Origin: Novipirellula herctigrandis
GTDB taxonomy: Bacteria > Planctomycetota > Planctomycetia > Pirellulales > Pirellulaceae
Length of the DNA stretch: 64,000 bases
Reading direction: 5' to 3'
NCBI GenBank assembly: GCA_007859835.1
Contig: SJPJ01000001.1
Coordinates: 2,166,431 to 2,230,430, forward strand
The translations under genes and the position numbers were made by a program. Under the pieces are notes generated by a model. It ran no database searches. It saw only the letters and a list, made by a program, of their open reading frames with translations, and was not told the DNA's origin. Shown here piece after piece: positions 26,774-37,023 of this stretch; position 1 is the stretch's first letter; each line of letters begins with the position of its first letter.

Positions 26774-28984
26774 ATGATGCGGAAGCCAATGATTTGTTTG
26801 GTTGTTGGGATTCACTTATTTCTATGTTGTGTTTGCTGTTCGGTTGGGGCGAAAGATGAAACCGGTGGGCAGGCCCCCGAAGTGAACAACAGCATCGCTT
26901 GGACTGAGGTTCCGAAGGTTGACAAGGAAGACCCAACGCTTCAACGCGGGATGGTCTTCGGGCCCGATGGACAGCCCCTCGCTGGGGCACACGTCTATGC
27001 AGCCAGTAACATTGAGTTGTTCGAAATCAGAAAAGCGAACGACGTATCGGTCAAGGACCTTGGCAATGTGCGTGCGGTGACCGATCACTTGGGACGGTTC
27101 GAATTCCATGCTTCAGATTTAACATGGACTCCGGCATCGGGCGTTCAAAAGCGGTGGGAAGCACTTCTAGTCGCCACCAAGGATGGCTTGACTCCGGGAT
27201 GGATCAAAACGTGGGGCCAGGATCGGGGATTGCGTTCGCATTGGAATCCCCACATCTCGAAGGACGTCGCCATACACATGACCAAGCCCACGTTACTGCG
27301 TGGATCATTGGTGGGACCGGAGGGCAAACCTTTGGCGGACGCGCTAGTCACGCTAACTGCAATCAACACGCCCCGAGACCGCGATCTGGACAAGCACTGC
27401 GAATTCTTGCGCAACCAAAAACCCAGCTTCTTTGGCTACTCCACCAACTTTCAAGAAACGTTTTATCGACCGTGGCTAATTCCCGGCCTGACCACGCAGA
27501 CCACGACTGACGCACAAGGCGGTTTCGTATTCGATGGATTGCCCAAGGATCATGTGATCGAGATGGAGATCTCCCATCCCGACGTTCGATTGACCAAGCT
27601 TAGTGTCGGCGTGCGTGAAATGGAGGACGTTATCCGAGCAGCGAACGAGTTCGAGGAAGAGCCTCGTGTGGTGCTGAGGGGATCTAGCTTCACGTACCAA
27701 TTGGCTGCTGGAATCACGCTTCGGGGTCAAGTAAACATCGGCCTTGGTTTTGGGAACGGGCCTCCCGCCAGTGGTGTCACGGTGGCCCTTGCCAATCACA
27801 ACGCTTCGGACGGAATGACCGGCAAGAAATTTGTCACGGATGACGAGGGACGATTCGCCATCTCGGGCCTCGGCCCTGACTATCACGACCCTGGTTACGA
27901 CGTCGCGTTGGTCGGTTCTTTCCATGCGCCAATCGTATCCAAGAGATTCACCCTTTTCCCCGACTGGAAAAATCGCTTGAAGGTTCAAGCCGCGGTGCCT
28001 TATCGACTGAAGCTCCTGGACGCAGAGGGAGCGCCGATCGACCGTGAAGTCTACTCCATCACCGTGCAACGTGTTCCCGATACAACACTTCATCAAGTGA
28101 CCAACCGGTTTGACGCTGCGGTGCGAGTTCAACCAGGTGTTTACGAAGGGATCATTCCCAATGGACCAGGAGCCGTGATCGTCAAACGCGGCAGTCGCCG
28201 CGACCGCCCAGCGATGGTCAATCCGAAAGAGTTTTTTGAACCAGGCCGCACCGACTGGACGGCCGAGGAAGCCAGATATGCTTACGGCGATCATTGGCAA
28301 ATCACGCAACCTGGGATCATCACGACGCCACGCTTGTCGCCCGCAAAAAACCAAAAAATCAGCCAGCTCAACATGGCTGCAGTCGTGTTGACGAGGGGGG
28401 GAAGTCCCGAGGAAACACTCGAACTATCCGCGACGATCCACAAAGACGATCCCCCAAACGTCACTCTTGTCGACGAATCGGGCCATCCAGTAGCAGGTGC
28501 TCGAGTTCATCGACAACTCACAAAGTACAACGAAAAGGAGTTGCCCGCCACGTTTGCTCTGCATGGTTTGCACCACGAACGATCCGAATTCTTTCAGTTT
28601 CATCACGACGAACTCGGCTTGATCGGTTCTCTTCAAACGACACTGACGGACAAACCACTGACGGTTGTCATGAAACCTGCTGCGACGCTTCGTGGCCGCA
28701 TTATCGGTCGCAACGGCGAAACCTCCCGCGACTTCGGAATTTTGGTGGATGGTGCTGTCGCCCCGCACACGTTTCTAGGCAACTACATTCGCAACACCGA
28801 TCAAGTCAAAAAAGGAACGTTCGCGTTGCGAGTGACGCCGGGTGAAACTTATTCAGGCCAATGGATGCGCAAGACATACAACAGCTACTACCCTCGGCCA
28901 CTGCTTGGCGAAGCATTCGCTCCAATCACACCCAAACCCGGTGAAATCGTTGACCTTGGTGATCTGGTGACTCCACAGCAGTGA
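26774..28984 (+). CDS. Exported carboxypeptidase-regulatory-like (Ig-fold) domain protein
   Basis: The ATG at 26774 gives 736 aa; a TTG at 26753 is less likely. The N-terminus (MMRKPMICLVVGIHLFLCCVCC) is a signal sequence and may be a lipoprotein leader, although the cysteine run makes the site unclear. The body repeats the pattern of carboxypeptidase regulatory-like folds: GMVFGPDGQPLAGAHVYA, GSLVGPEGKPLADALVT, ASGVTVALANHN, LVDESGHPVAGARVHR and LRGRIIGRNGE, about five copies. Such proteins are abundant and poorly understood in planctomycetes. It ends six bases from the convergent beta-helix gene. Confidence 0.8.
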   Translation: MMRKPMICLVVGIHLFLCCVCCSVGAKDETGGQAPEVNNSIAWTEVPKVDKEDPTLQRGMVFGPDGQPLAGAHVYAASNIELFEIRKANDVSVKDLGNVRAVTDHLGRFEFHASDLTWTPASGVQKRWEALLVATKDGLTPGWIKTWGQDRGLRSHWNPHISKDVAIHMTKPTLLRGSLVGPEGKPLADALVTLTAINTPRDRDLDKHCEFLRNQKPSFFGYSTNFQETFYRPWLIPGLTTQTTTDAQGGFVFDGLPKDHVIEMEISHPDVRLTKLSVGVREMEDVIRAANEFEEEPRVVLRGSSFTYQLAAGITLRGQVNIGLGFGNGPPASGVTVALANHNASDGMTGKKFVTDDEGRFAISGLGPDYHDPGYDVALVGSFHAPIVSKRFTLFPDWKNRLKVQAAVPYRLKLLDAEGAPIDREVYSITVQRVPDTTLHQVTNRFDAAVRVQPGVYEGIIPNGPGAVIVKRGSRRDRPAMVNPKEFFEPGRTDWTAEEARYAYGDHWQITQPGIITTPRLSPAKNQKISQLNMAAVVLTRGGSPEETLELSATIHKDDPPNVTLVDESGHPVAGARVHRQLTKYNEKELPATFALHGLHHERSEFFQFHHDELGLIGSLQTTLTDKPLTVVMKPAATLRGRIIGRNGETSRDFGILVDGAVAPHTFLGNYIRNTDQVKKGTFALRVTPGETYSGQWMRKTYNSYYPRPLLGEAFAPITPKPGEIVDLGDLVTPQQ

Positions 28985-28990
28985 AGCACA

Positions 28991-31900
28991 TCAAAGTTGG
29001 TCTGCAAATTTCAAGTCCGATCGAACAATCTCGAACTTGTGCACCGTCATCCCTGTTCCGTTGTAGTTTGGCTCAACATTGAATCCACCATGCGATTTCA
29101 ACGGATATCGGTTTCCGTTCACTTCGTAGTACCAGTCGCCTCCATCCGCTGGTATTAAGTGATCGACTCGTCCATCGGGCCCAAGCATGATGGCAGCGAT
29201 CACTTTACTCACACCATCGAGATCTGAAAGATAGAATTGTTGCCGGACGGCATTGCCAGGGCCGGAGTCGATTCTCGTTTTGTTGTCCCAGTCCTGATAG
29301 TAGCTATCTCGAAAAGGCGTCAGGTAGATGATGTTGTTGTCTTTATCTCGCTTGGCACATACATAGGGAAGGTCTTGGCGACGCGGCGAATAAAGTGCCG
29401 CCAATTCATAAACACTATTGAATCGTTCAGCCATGAAAAAGCCGCGCCGGTGGATGTACTTGCTCTCATAGCCTCCGTAGCCGGTGTACAGATTAAAGAC
29501 CCAATCGTGGAGCGATTGCGGACGGCAGTACAGATCCGCATCCTTTCTCACACCTTGTTCGTCGTAAACAAACGGGCAACTCCAGTTGTAGTACCAACCG
29601 AGCTTTGGCAACTCCGGTTGCCCCAACGCAGCAGGATTGGCCAGGACATCGATCAAACCAACGTCGTACACAGCGTTGATGCTGCGAGCTTGCCGAAGCC
29701 TTGATTTTTCGTCATCCCCATCGGCCTGTTTGGCCCCATCATCCTGCTCGGTCTGCGTCAAAAAGACATCGGGTTGGTTCTCCACCAACCGCCATGTCTC
29801 GTCATCATCCTGGTATTCCACCAACCCGTGATCCCACGTACCGATGTACCGCGCCGGGATTTGCAGGATCGAACACATGGCGACCAAGGTATTAGCCGCA
29901 CCGCCACAATACCCGCTCTCGCCATCGAGAAAATCGACCGGATGCAAATTCTTCTCGACCGCATGCGTTTGCAAACGAGTGTCCTTGATCCAATTGGCTA
30001 ACGTCGAGACAAGCGTCCGGCGGCGGTGAAGTTTCCATGGCTGGCGGATTCCTTTGGAATTCAAAATGGACGTCATCTTTGCTTCCACAAAGTCCCAATC
30101 TTGCGTGTGCCATTCGTGACCAGGAAAGTTGACTGCGTCACGATCGGGATCGAATTTGCGAGACAGCATGCAGCCAGGCTCGTCGCGAGTCGCATAACCA
30201 ATTGGTAGTGAGAGCCCGGCGGGGACATGCTTGCCCACAAATACGGCATAGTCGCTACCGGTTAGTCGGGAGTGTTTCCACGTTCCCTGGGCATCGACTC
30301 CGTCGTCGTTGTAGTGCACTTCGATCGACCATGCGGGCAAATAATGCGTTTGCACGTTGTAAGACTCGCCCTCCCAATCGGGTTCAACACCAATCCATTT
30401 CCCATCGCGTTTTACGAACCTCTGTTGAGGTTCGATTGTCGTGTGGATGTTCTGAACATGAAGATGCGATCCATCGTTGCGGTCGCAAGCCAGAATGATC
30501 GTATTGTTAGGTCGATACTGCGAATCCGATTCTTGCAAGCTTAGCGACGATCCAAACTGCGCTGGCTCACGAAGGGAATCGGGATCGGCAACTATCGACC
30601 AACGATCCTGATCACGGTCTTGTTGCCACTTGGCAAGCTCGTCGTACTTCTTGTGTTTCGGCCTCCAAGGAACGCCAAGCACGGCCAACCGCTGCGGGCT
30701 TTTCCACCAGTAGAGATTGTGTTCTAACCGGATTGCCATCTTGTCCGGATCATAGGCCTGCTGCTTCGCATCCTGATCCGAGGATGAGTGTGGTCCGAAG
30801 AACGGGTTGTCATACCAATATCCGACCTGATACTCCGTGTTCGAAGCGCAAACATTGTCACGAATGACCAAGTCATGTACGTGGTAGGAAACCGGAACGC
30901 CGTCCATATCGGGAAACTTGCGAGGTCCCTGTTCTCGAATCGCAATGCCGTTAGCGTTCTCCATGCAAGTATTGCGTTCGACGAGACAGTCATCGCTTTC
31001 GGCGATCCCGATTCCGCCTCGTCCCCATTTGCCGTCCAGTCCGTTTCTGACGCAAAGATTATTGCGGATCACAAACCCACCGCTGATCTCTACAAAGATG
31101 CCATTCCTGGCGTTGTCCCTGGCGACACAATCCTCAACGAGCACATCGCGGACGTCGATATCAAACCAAAACCCGTTACCTTTGTTGAATTCAGCTCGAC
31201 AGCGACGGACAATTCCGTCACGAGCACGGCTGATTTTGATTGCGCCCGCCTCCCAGCCCTGGTCAAAACCCTTCAAGTTATTGTGATCCAGCACGACCTC
31301 TTCTAGCAGAAAGCCACGTCCATACCCGCGTGCGCCTTGTTGGCCATTGTGATGGGAGCGAACGCGCCGAAGCGTGATGTCATCACCGCGAAACGCGACG
31401 CCGGTGCCGTTGGTCCACTCGATGGTGCAATCTTCGACGAGCCAATCGTTGCCTTTGGCATACAGCGCACCATTTTGAGCCGTATTGGCCGCATGCCTGA
31501 TGGTCAAACCACGAAGCTGGATATGATCGATCCCATCGTCACTATACCCGAGCCCAAAGCACTGGGTTCGAATACTCGCCTCGACCAAATGCTCGTTTGG
31601 GTCGGCATCGCCGGACAATCGCACGTACAGCGTTTCCTCGTCGGTCGCTGCGCAAAACGTATTGGATCGCATGTCGTCCATGGTGGCGACCTGCGTGAGT
31701 AAACTTCCATCAACGACCACTTGTTCGCAACGTCCGATCAGCCGGTGAAAGTCATCGTTTGGATGGGTTCGAAATTGGTAACACCAATCTCTCTTTTTCC
31801 AAATGCCATCCGCGGCCGGTTCCCAGTCGGTAATCACGTCGGCTCCACTGATCACAACTTGATCACCATCGGCGGCAGCGAAACAGATCGGTTGGGATTG

Positions 31901-32137
31901 CGTGCCGCTGCGTTTCGGTCGAACTTGCTCCCGATAAACACCGGCGTGGATGATCACGACATCGCCAGGATTCGCAACATCAGCGGCCCGAGAGATTGTC
32001 GCCCAGGGCCTGTCGAACGCTCCGATGTTATCATCCGATGCGTCGGGATCGTTCGCGGATACATGATAGGATTCCGCAACCACATACCGAGTGGCAGAGC
32101 AAAGCAGAATCGTGAACAGTAAGCACAGGCATCTCAT
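28991..32137 (-). CDS. Exported right-handed beta-helix protein fused to a transglutaminase-like domain
   Basis: The start at 32137 (MRCLCLLFTILLCSATRYVVA) gives a signal peptide and 1,048 aa; a longer frame to 32200 adds a non-signal leader. Residues about 30-450 are a DUF1565/beta-helix region (GDVVIIHAGVYREQV, then many coils with RNN, ERN and VEDC). Around 720-820 is a transglutaminase-like core: Cys744 in GYCGGAANTLVAMC, His in TWDHGLVEY, and the acidic site of WRLVENQPDVF. Beta-helix folds bind or cleave polysaccharides and the transglutaminase fold acts on peptides or amides. The fusion is unusual; its role, possibly wall- or mucilage-directed, is unknown. Confidence 0.85.
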   Translation of the reverse strand: MRCLCLLFTILLCSATRYVVAESYHVSANDPDASDDNIGAFDRPWATISRAADVANPGDVVIIHAGVYREQVRPKRSGTQSQPICFAAADGDQVVISGADVITDWEPAADGIWKKRDWCYQFRTHPNDDFHRLIGRCEQVVVDGSLLTQVATMDDMRSNTFCAATDEETLYVRLSGDADPNEHLVEASIRTQCFGLGYSDDGIDHIQLRGLTIRHAANTAQNGALYAKGNDWLVEDCTIEWTNGTGVAFRGDDITLRRVRSHHNGQQGARGYGRGFLLEEVVLDHNNLKGFDQGWEAGAIKISRARDGIVRRCRAEFNKGNGFWFDIDVRDVLVEDCVARDNARNGIFVEISGGFVIRNNLCVRNGLDGKWGRGGIGIAESDDCLVERNTCMENANGIAIREQGPRKFPDMDGVPVSYHVHDLVIRDNVCASNTEYQVGYWYDNPFFGPHSSSDQDAKQQAYDPDKMAIRLEHNLYWWKSPQRLAVLGVPWRPKHKKYDELAKWQQDRDQDRWSIVADPDSLREPAQFGSSLSLQESDSQYRPNNTIILACDRNDGSHLHVQNIHTTIEPQQRFVKRDGKWIGVEPDWEGESYNVQTHYLPAWSIEVHYNDDGVDAQGTWKHSRLTGSDYAVFVGKHVPAGLSLPIGYATRDEPGCMLSRKFDPDRDAVNFPGHEWHTQDWDFVEAKMTSILNSKGIRQPWKLHRRRTLVSTLANWIKDTRLQTHAVEKNLHPVDFLDGESGYCGGAANTLVAMCSILQIPARYIGTWDHGLVEYQDDDETWRLVENQPDVFLTQTEQDDGAKQADGDDEKSRLRQARSINAVYDVGLIDVLANPAALGQPELPKLGWYYNWSCPFVYDEQGVRKDADLYCRPQSLHDWVFNLYTGYGGYESKYIHRRGFFMAERFNSVYELAALYSPRRQDLPYVCAKRDKDNNIIYLTPFRDSYYQDWDNKTRIDSGPGNAVRQQFYLSDLDGVSKVIAAIMLGPDGRVDHLIPADGGDWYYEVNGNRYPLKSHGGFNVEPNYNGTGMTVHKFEIVRSDLKFADQL

Positions 32138-32264
32138 GCCAAACCCTTTGTTTTTATACACTGGCAGTCGCCCTCCATTCAGACTCGAAGAGTTGATCAT
32201 AGTCGCTTTTTCGGATGTTGCGAATTAATAGCGACATACCAGCCTCACCAATCATGACCGCGTA

Positions 32265-33944
32265 TTAGCCCCCATGAATACCGGCTTCACCATCACCACG
32301 TTCGATTTCGATCATGTGAAAGACCGTGTCCTCCCCACTTTCGTAATTCAGCAACAGTTGCGTGTCCCCAAACTGCTTGCGGGGGATGTCGACCGCAACA
32401 GTTTTCCATTGGCCGCTGTCTTTGTTGTGGACCAATTCTTTCTTGGACGAATCGGAAGTGGTAAGAGACCAGACGCCACGACCTTGGTCGAGATAGGTCA
32501 CGTTGATTTTGAATGTCTCACCTTGGAAATTCTTATCCAGTTCGAAACGCATTTGTGTTTTGCCAGAGGTGTGTTCAAAAGCTCTCGCAAAACGACCGTA
32601 GATGGAATCGTCGATGTGCCAGCGGCCCACATCACCGGAACCGGGTTCGACCTGTACCAGAAAACGGCAGTAGTTGCCCGCCAGAATTCCCCAGCCGATA
32701 TCGTTGTAGCCGTTACGTTTCCGATTGATCATGCCGCCACCCAGAGCCTTGTTCGGATCGTCCATTTGCGCACCATACGGGGCGAACGACTCGGCAATAT
32801 TGAGGTAACGCTGGACGTCCCGTTTTTTCCCCGGTTTGCCGCCGAACTCCGTGGCCGAAAATCGCTGGAAATCCGAAGCGTCTAGGCCATCTCGCAGGGC
32901 GCAAAAGGCCCGCAGCGAAGTTGACGGATCGTGTTGTCCAGCATAATTATTGAAGAAGTCAAAAGCAGGGGCGTTGGCCCTATTATGCAGTGCCTTGCTG
33001 GGAATGTTCCAAATGTCGAGCCGGCAATGAGTGGCGAATAAACCAGACCAGTAAAGTGCCTGCGGGATGTTTCGCGTCGACCATTCGTACACGAACATCT
33101 CGCCATCCATTTCCCCACGTGTCAAAATGGGCACGCCACGTTTTTTGGCGGCGGCTTCCAACGCCGTAAATCTTTCCAGTCGTTGTTTGTTGTCGCTGAC
33201 GTGATAGCCGTGGCTGAACATGCCATGTTTCAGCGCGATGACATCCATATGGTCCAACATCCAGTCCATCTCCCCAGACGTGTTTGCATCGGAGTTGACC
33301 AAAATGGGGATTGTGGGAAATGCCGCTTGATATCGTATCCAAGTTTCCTTTCGATATTCGTTCCACACATTCTTTGAAATCGCATAGCGTTTCTCAAGCG
33401 GATCCCCTTTATAGGGTTGGCCGTCACCAGTCGAACCTTCGGCACTCTGGACGAAGACAATTCGATCACGCAACTCCTTGGGTAACTCGCTGACATACTG
33501 ACCGAAGGCATCAATCAGCTGGAAAAATCGTCTTTTATACCCAGAGTGCAGGTAGTAGGGATGCAGATTATCTTCTTTGCTCATCTTTTGGCCGAGCGGA
33601 TCGACCTCACGATCGGTGTACACTCGCGGGACGCCCATCTCAAAGAGCCACTCAGGCGTTCCCGGCCGAACCCAAACCATCAAGGTCACATACAGATCGT
33701 CTTCTGCTGCTTCACGCAACGGATTTCCAATGTATCGATCGAATTCATACTCATTCGGTTGTGGCTCTAATTTCCCCCAGTTCAGGATCAGCGGAACGCT
33801 ACGTAATTCGGGGCAGTCTGAGCGTGAAATCTGCCCCGGACGCCATCCTGACCAACTGGAAATACCCAAACCATCGACAGCATTCGCCGGAACGAAGGGG
33901 GTCGTTAGGATCGCCATCGCAACCAATAGATTCTCGAATCTCAT
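32265..33944 (-). CDS. Exported TIM-barrel glycoside-hydrolase-like protein
   Basis: The start at 33944 (MRFENLLVAMAILTTPFVPANA) has an AGGGAA site six bases upstream and a signal peptide; the frame is open to 34079 without support. The 559-aa product resembles the GH-A clan: early strands VPLILNWGKLEP and LYVTLMVWVRPGTPEWL, a candidate acid/base Glu in VFVQSAEGSTGDG, a second candidate in PILTRGEMDGEM, and a C-terminal beta-sandwich (TFKINVTYLDQGRGVW) that may bind carbohydrate. The family number cannot be set. It lies 127 bp upstream of the beta-helix/transglutaminase gene on the same strand, so the two may be co-expressed. Confidence 0.7.
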   Translation of the reverse strand: MRFENLLVAMAILTTPFVPANAVDGLGISSWSGWRPGQISRSDCPELRSVPLILNWGKLEPQPNEYEFDRYIGNPLREAAEDDLYVTLMVWVRPGTPEWLFEMGVPRVYTDREVDPLGQKMSKEDNLHPYYLHSGYKRRFFQLIDAFGQYVSELPKELRDRIVFVQSAEGSTGDGQPYKGDPLEKRYAISKNVWNEYRKETWIRYQAAFPTIPILVNSDANTSGEMDWMLDHMDVIALKHGMFSHGYHVSDNKQRLERFTALEAAAKKRGVPILTRGEMDGEMFVYEWSTRNIPQALYWSGLFATHCRLDIWNIPSKALHNRANAPAFDFFNNYAGQHDPSTSLRAFCALRDGLDASDFQRFSATEFGGKPGKKRDVQRYLNIAESFAPYGAQMDDPNKALGGGMINRKRNGYNDIGWGILAGNYCRFLVQVEPGSGDVGRWHIDDSIYGRFARAFEHTSGKTQMRFELDKNFQGETFKINVTYLDQGRGVWSLTTSDSSKKELVHNKDSGQWKTVAVDIPRKQFGDTQLLLNYESGEDTVFHMIEIERGDGEAGIHGG

Positions 33945-34502
33945 CAGCAGTTCCCTATTCTCTGAATCACAACTTGACCATGTTGTGTCATCATTCTGTG
34001 CCATCACACAGCGCATGCATTCAATTGTAGCGGAAAGCGAGTTCCCAGATCGACAAGGTCGTCCTGTTTGCAAGCTCACTCACACGCGCACGGGGCAGCC
34101 TCAAACTCTGGCGGCAACCCTTAAGCATCGACTCCGGCGGGGTATCCTGCTTCTTACTTGCCATTCTCGCTTAGGACGATGCTGGTATTCGGGATCCGTA
34201 TGCAAAGGCGTTCGCTCAACCGAGAAACGAACCAATGTCGGTGAATTGCATACCTAAAAAAGCGATCTTGGATTGCAGAAGCCTATTGGACCGGGTCACG
34301 GTGTTGTCTATCCTTGTTAAACGTCGAAGGCTTCGCCGGCACTCTCTTTCTGAAGTTCGCGTAGACTGTCGAGAGTGGACTGTCGAGAGTGGACTGTCGA
34401 GAGTGGACTGTCGAGAGTGGACTGTCGGGGATCGCATCGACGTTTGAGTCTCTTCTGAATCTCTTCTTTGGACCATTTCCACATCGAAACAAGGAGCGTT
34501 CT
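33945..34502. other. Divergent intergenic region with a 14-bp tandem repeat
   Basis: This stretch separates the minus-strand hydrolase from the plus-strand small secreted gene. It holds the tandem repeat at 34364-34427 and no gene I can support; the open frames across it are shadows of its low stop density. Confidence 0.5.
34364..34427. repeat. 14-bp tandem repeat, about 4.6 copies
   Basis: The unit GACTGTCGAGAGTG is repeated exactly at 34364-34377, 34378-34391, 34392-34405 and 34406-34419, with a partial copy to 34427. It lies 75 bp before the GTG start at 34503, close enough to affect transcription of that gene if copy number varies. Confidence 0.9.
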
Positions 34503-35069
34503 GTGAAACGCATGATTGGCTGCTTACTGATACTCTGCATGATTCGTGGATCCCTGCTCGCTGCTGATTGGGATCCCAATGACGATACCTTTGACCCGAG
34601 CATTCATTCGGTTGTCGTCGGAGACGCAAGCTGGCTTGGTGACCCATCTCCGTTCGTTCATATGGGGCTACCACGAACCGGCTATACCCATGTAAATCCG
34701 ACCAATTGGGAGGGGTTTGATCCGTCAGTCCAAATCTCATTGATGGTTCCGAAAAAACCCAGTGAAACAACGCCGCAAGCGGGCGGAATGCTGATGATGA
34801 ACAAAAACCAAACGATGGAATTCATCAAAGTCTTCGAGAATGGGTTGAAGGCGGAGCCTGAGGAAAAGCGAATCCAAATCAAAACGGGGTTCAAGGATGC
34901 TGACTGGGCGGTGACGTTTGCATCCGAAAAAGGCCAGCGATTTCTTCAACTGGAAAACAAGACCAAAGACAAAGTCGATACCTATCGTTTTTCCGTCAAT
35001 GCATCCAAAAAGCTACTCGGAGCAATTCGGCATTCGCTAAAAAAGGTAGAGTCGACAACTGAAAAGTAA
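34503..35069 (+). CDS. Small secreted protein of unknown function, GTG start
   Basis: GTG at 34503 is chosen because AAGGAG lies six bases upstream; ATG at 34512 would also keep the signal sequence (MIGCLLILCMIRGSLLAA). The 188-aa protein shows no family I know. The mature part has a Trp/Asp-rich start (ADWDPNDDTFDPSIH) and a positively charged end, with no cysteines after the signal. It sits 90 bp before a beta-helix protein, so a joint function in the envelope is possible but unproven. Confidence 0.65.
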   Translation: MKRMIGCLLILCMIRGSLLAADWDPNDDTFDPSIHSVVVGDASWLGDPSPFVHMGLPRTGYTHVNPTNWEGFDPSVQISLMVPKKPSETTPQAGGMLMMNKNQTMEFIKVFENGLKAEPEEKRIQIKTGFKDADWAVTFASEKGQRFLQLENKTKDKVDTYRFSVNASKKLLGAIRHSLKKVESTTEK

Positions 35070-35159
35070 CCTCCTGCTGCTGCTGCCGTAAGCTGTGGGG
35101 TCGGTGATCGTTGAAGTTGGCTGTGACAGCGAGTACGATTACGAATCGAGGAAGACATC

Positions 35160-36932
35160 ATGCAGATCACAACCAAACACTTCATGATCTTCGCCTTCAT
35201 TACCACGATTACTCTGACTGTAAACGCGAAAAATCCAGACACGGATCCGCAGCCCCATGAAGAGAGCGGCGTCGTTTTGGTTCCGACGTTCCACTGTATT
35301 GGCATCTACTGGTCGCCATCGGAAGGAAGCGAGGAACGCCAGGTGAGGGTGAGGTATCGTCGCAGCGGTCAACAACGATGGTTGGCCGGCCTTCCACTGC
35401 GCTACCATCCTGTGGACACGCCGGAATGCAAAGCCGATTACCGAGGCAGTCTGGTGAATCTGGCACCGGGAACGACTTACGATATCGAACTATCCCTCGA
35501 ACAGACTGGGCAGCGGACCGAATGCCAAGGAACGACGTGGACCGAGTCCTTCCCCGTGCAATCGACTGTCAAGGTTGCCGATCGCGACGCGACGCTTGGG
35601 ATCGACCAATCCGGTAGCCCGGGTGCTTACATACTATACGACGGCACGGGCTGCACGATCGACACAGACAATCAAGACGATATTGGTATCGCTGTGCAAG
35701 GCAGCTACGTCATCCTTCGCGGCTTCACTATTAAGAATGTGAAAGAACATGGTATCCGGATCTTCAGCGGCCATCACATCGTCATCGAAGATTGTGACAT
35801 CAGCAAATGGGGCAGCGAGAGCGAAAAGGGGTGGGGCAAGAACTACCAGGCCTGCGTCTTCAGTAACAACGAGGATCTCCATAATGTCATTATCCAACGC
35901 TGCAAGCTGCACCACCCTTCGTGGGACACCAACAGCTGGGCCGAGAAACACGCCGAATCGACGCACCCAAGAGGACCACAAACGGTCGTATTTTGGAACT
36001 CTGCGGGAAACCACGTCATTCGATACAACGAGTGTTGGTCGGATGAGAATCATTACTTCAACGACGCAATGGGGGCTGGATCCAACGGCGGCTATCGGGG
36101 TTTCCCTGGAGCTGACAGCGACATTTACTGCAACTACATTGCCAATTGCTGGGACGACGGCATTGAAGCAGAGGGTGGCGATCAGAACGTTCGGATATGG
36201 AACAACTATGCCGAACAGGTACTCATCCCCATCGCTAACGCGGCAGTATCCATAGGCCCGCTCTACGTATGGCGGAATGTATCAGGAAGTTCTTTCAGCC
36301 CGCCGGGCAGCAGCTGGGACATGACGCACGGACCGTTCATCAAAATGGGCTACGCGGGCGGCGAGAATTGGATGACGGGCCACATGTACTTTTTCAACAA
36401 CACCATTTTCCAGAAAGACAACAACGGCGCAGGCGGATTGGGTGGCGACAGCAGGATTATCAAACACTGCACCACGCGTAACAACATTCTTCACGTTCGC
36501 CAGGAAGATCGCCGTAGTATCGCCGACAACAACCGTCATGTTGATAACGACTTTAATCATGACCTCTGGTCGGCTGCTGTACCGGAGACCCATGAAGCAC
36601 AGGGCCAAATGGGGATACCGCAATACGCCCAAGGGGTAGGTTTTGATCCCGAAACAAAAATGGGCATGTTCCAGTTGGCACCACAGAGCAAAGGTATTGA
36701 TGCAGGGGTTGTCATCCCGAATTTCTGTGAGGCTATCGACGAGAACCAGCCAGACCTTGGTGCTCACGAATCCGGCACGCCAAAAATGGAGTTTGGCGTA
36801 GCAGCTCAGTTCATGGGACAAACGAATCTATCGATCCAGCAAGGGGTGCATCAAAAAGATTCAAGCAGAGCCGTAAAAGCACTTGGAAACATTGAAGCCA
36901 CACGGTCACGCCCGAACACTCAGCCGAAATGA
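35160..36932 (+). CDS. Exported right-handed parallel beta-helix protein (possible polysaccharide lyase)
   Basis: This 590-aa protein has a signal peptide (MQITTKHFMIFAFITTITLTVNA), a fibronectin-III-like N-terminal module (VRYRRSGQQRWLAG, LAPGTTYDIELSLE), then a parallel beta-helix with coils such as YVILRGFTIKNVKEHGIRI, HHIVIEDCDISKWG, NVIIQRCKLHH and GNHVIRYNECW. This fold is shared by pectate, alginate and chondroitin lyases and by glycoside hydrolases; catalytic residues could not be fixed. The last part (QPDLGAHESG) is the common end of such proteins. It acts outside the cytoplasm, probably on an acidic polysaccharide. Confidence 0.8.
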   Translation: MQITTKHFMIFAFITTITLTVNAKNPDTDPQPHEESGVVLVPTFHCIGIYWSPSEGSEERQVRVRYRRSGQQRWLAGLPLRYHPVDTPECKADYRGSLVNLAPGTTYDIELSLEQTGQRTECQGTTWTESFPVQSTVKVADRDATLGIDQSGSPGAYILYDGTGCTIDTDNQDDIGIAVQGSYVILRGFTIKNVKEHGIRIFSGHHIVIEDCDISKWGSESEKGWGKNYQACVFSNNEDLHNVIIQRCKLHHPSWDTNSWAEKHAESTHPRGPQTVVFWNSAGNHVIRYNECWSDENHYFNDAMGAGSNGGYRGFPGADSDIYCNYIANCWDDGIEAEGGDQNVRIWNNYAEQVLIPIANAAVSIGPLYVWRNVSGSSFSPPGSSWDMTHGPFIKMGYAGGENWMTGHMYFFNNTIFQKDNNGAGGLGGDSRIIKHCTTRNNILHVRQEDRRSIADNNRHVDNDFNHDLWSAAVPETHEAQGQMGIPQYAQGVGFDPETKMGMFQLAPQSKGIDAGVVIPNFCEAIDENQPDLGAHESGTPKMEFGVAAQFMGQTNLSIQQGVHQKDSSRAVKALGNIEATRSRPNTQPK

Positions 36933-37023
36933 GATGTGGTTCTGCGTTAGCGTCCCCCCCTTTCTTCGTCACGGAAACGGCCACAAGCACGATCATTCAA
37001 ACAAACGGTCGTACGAAATTGGG

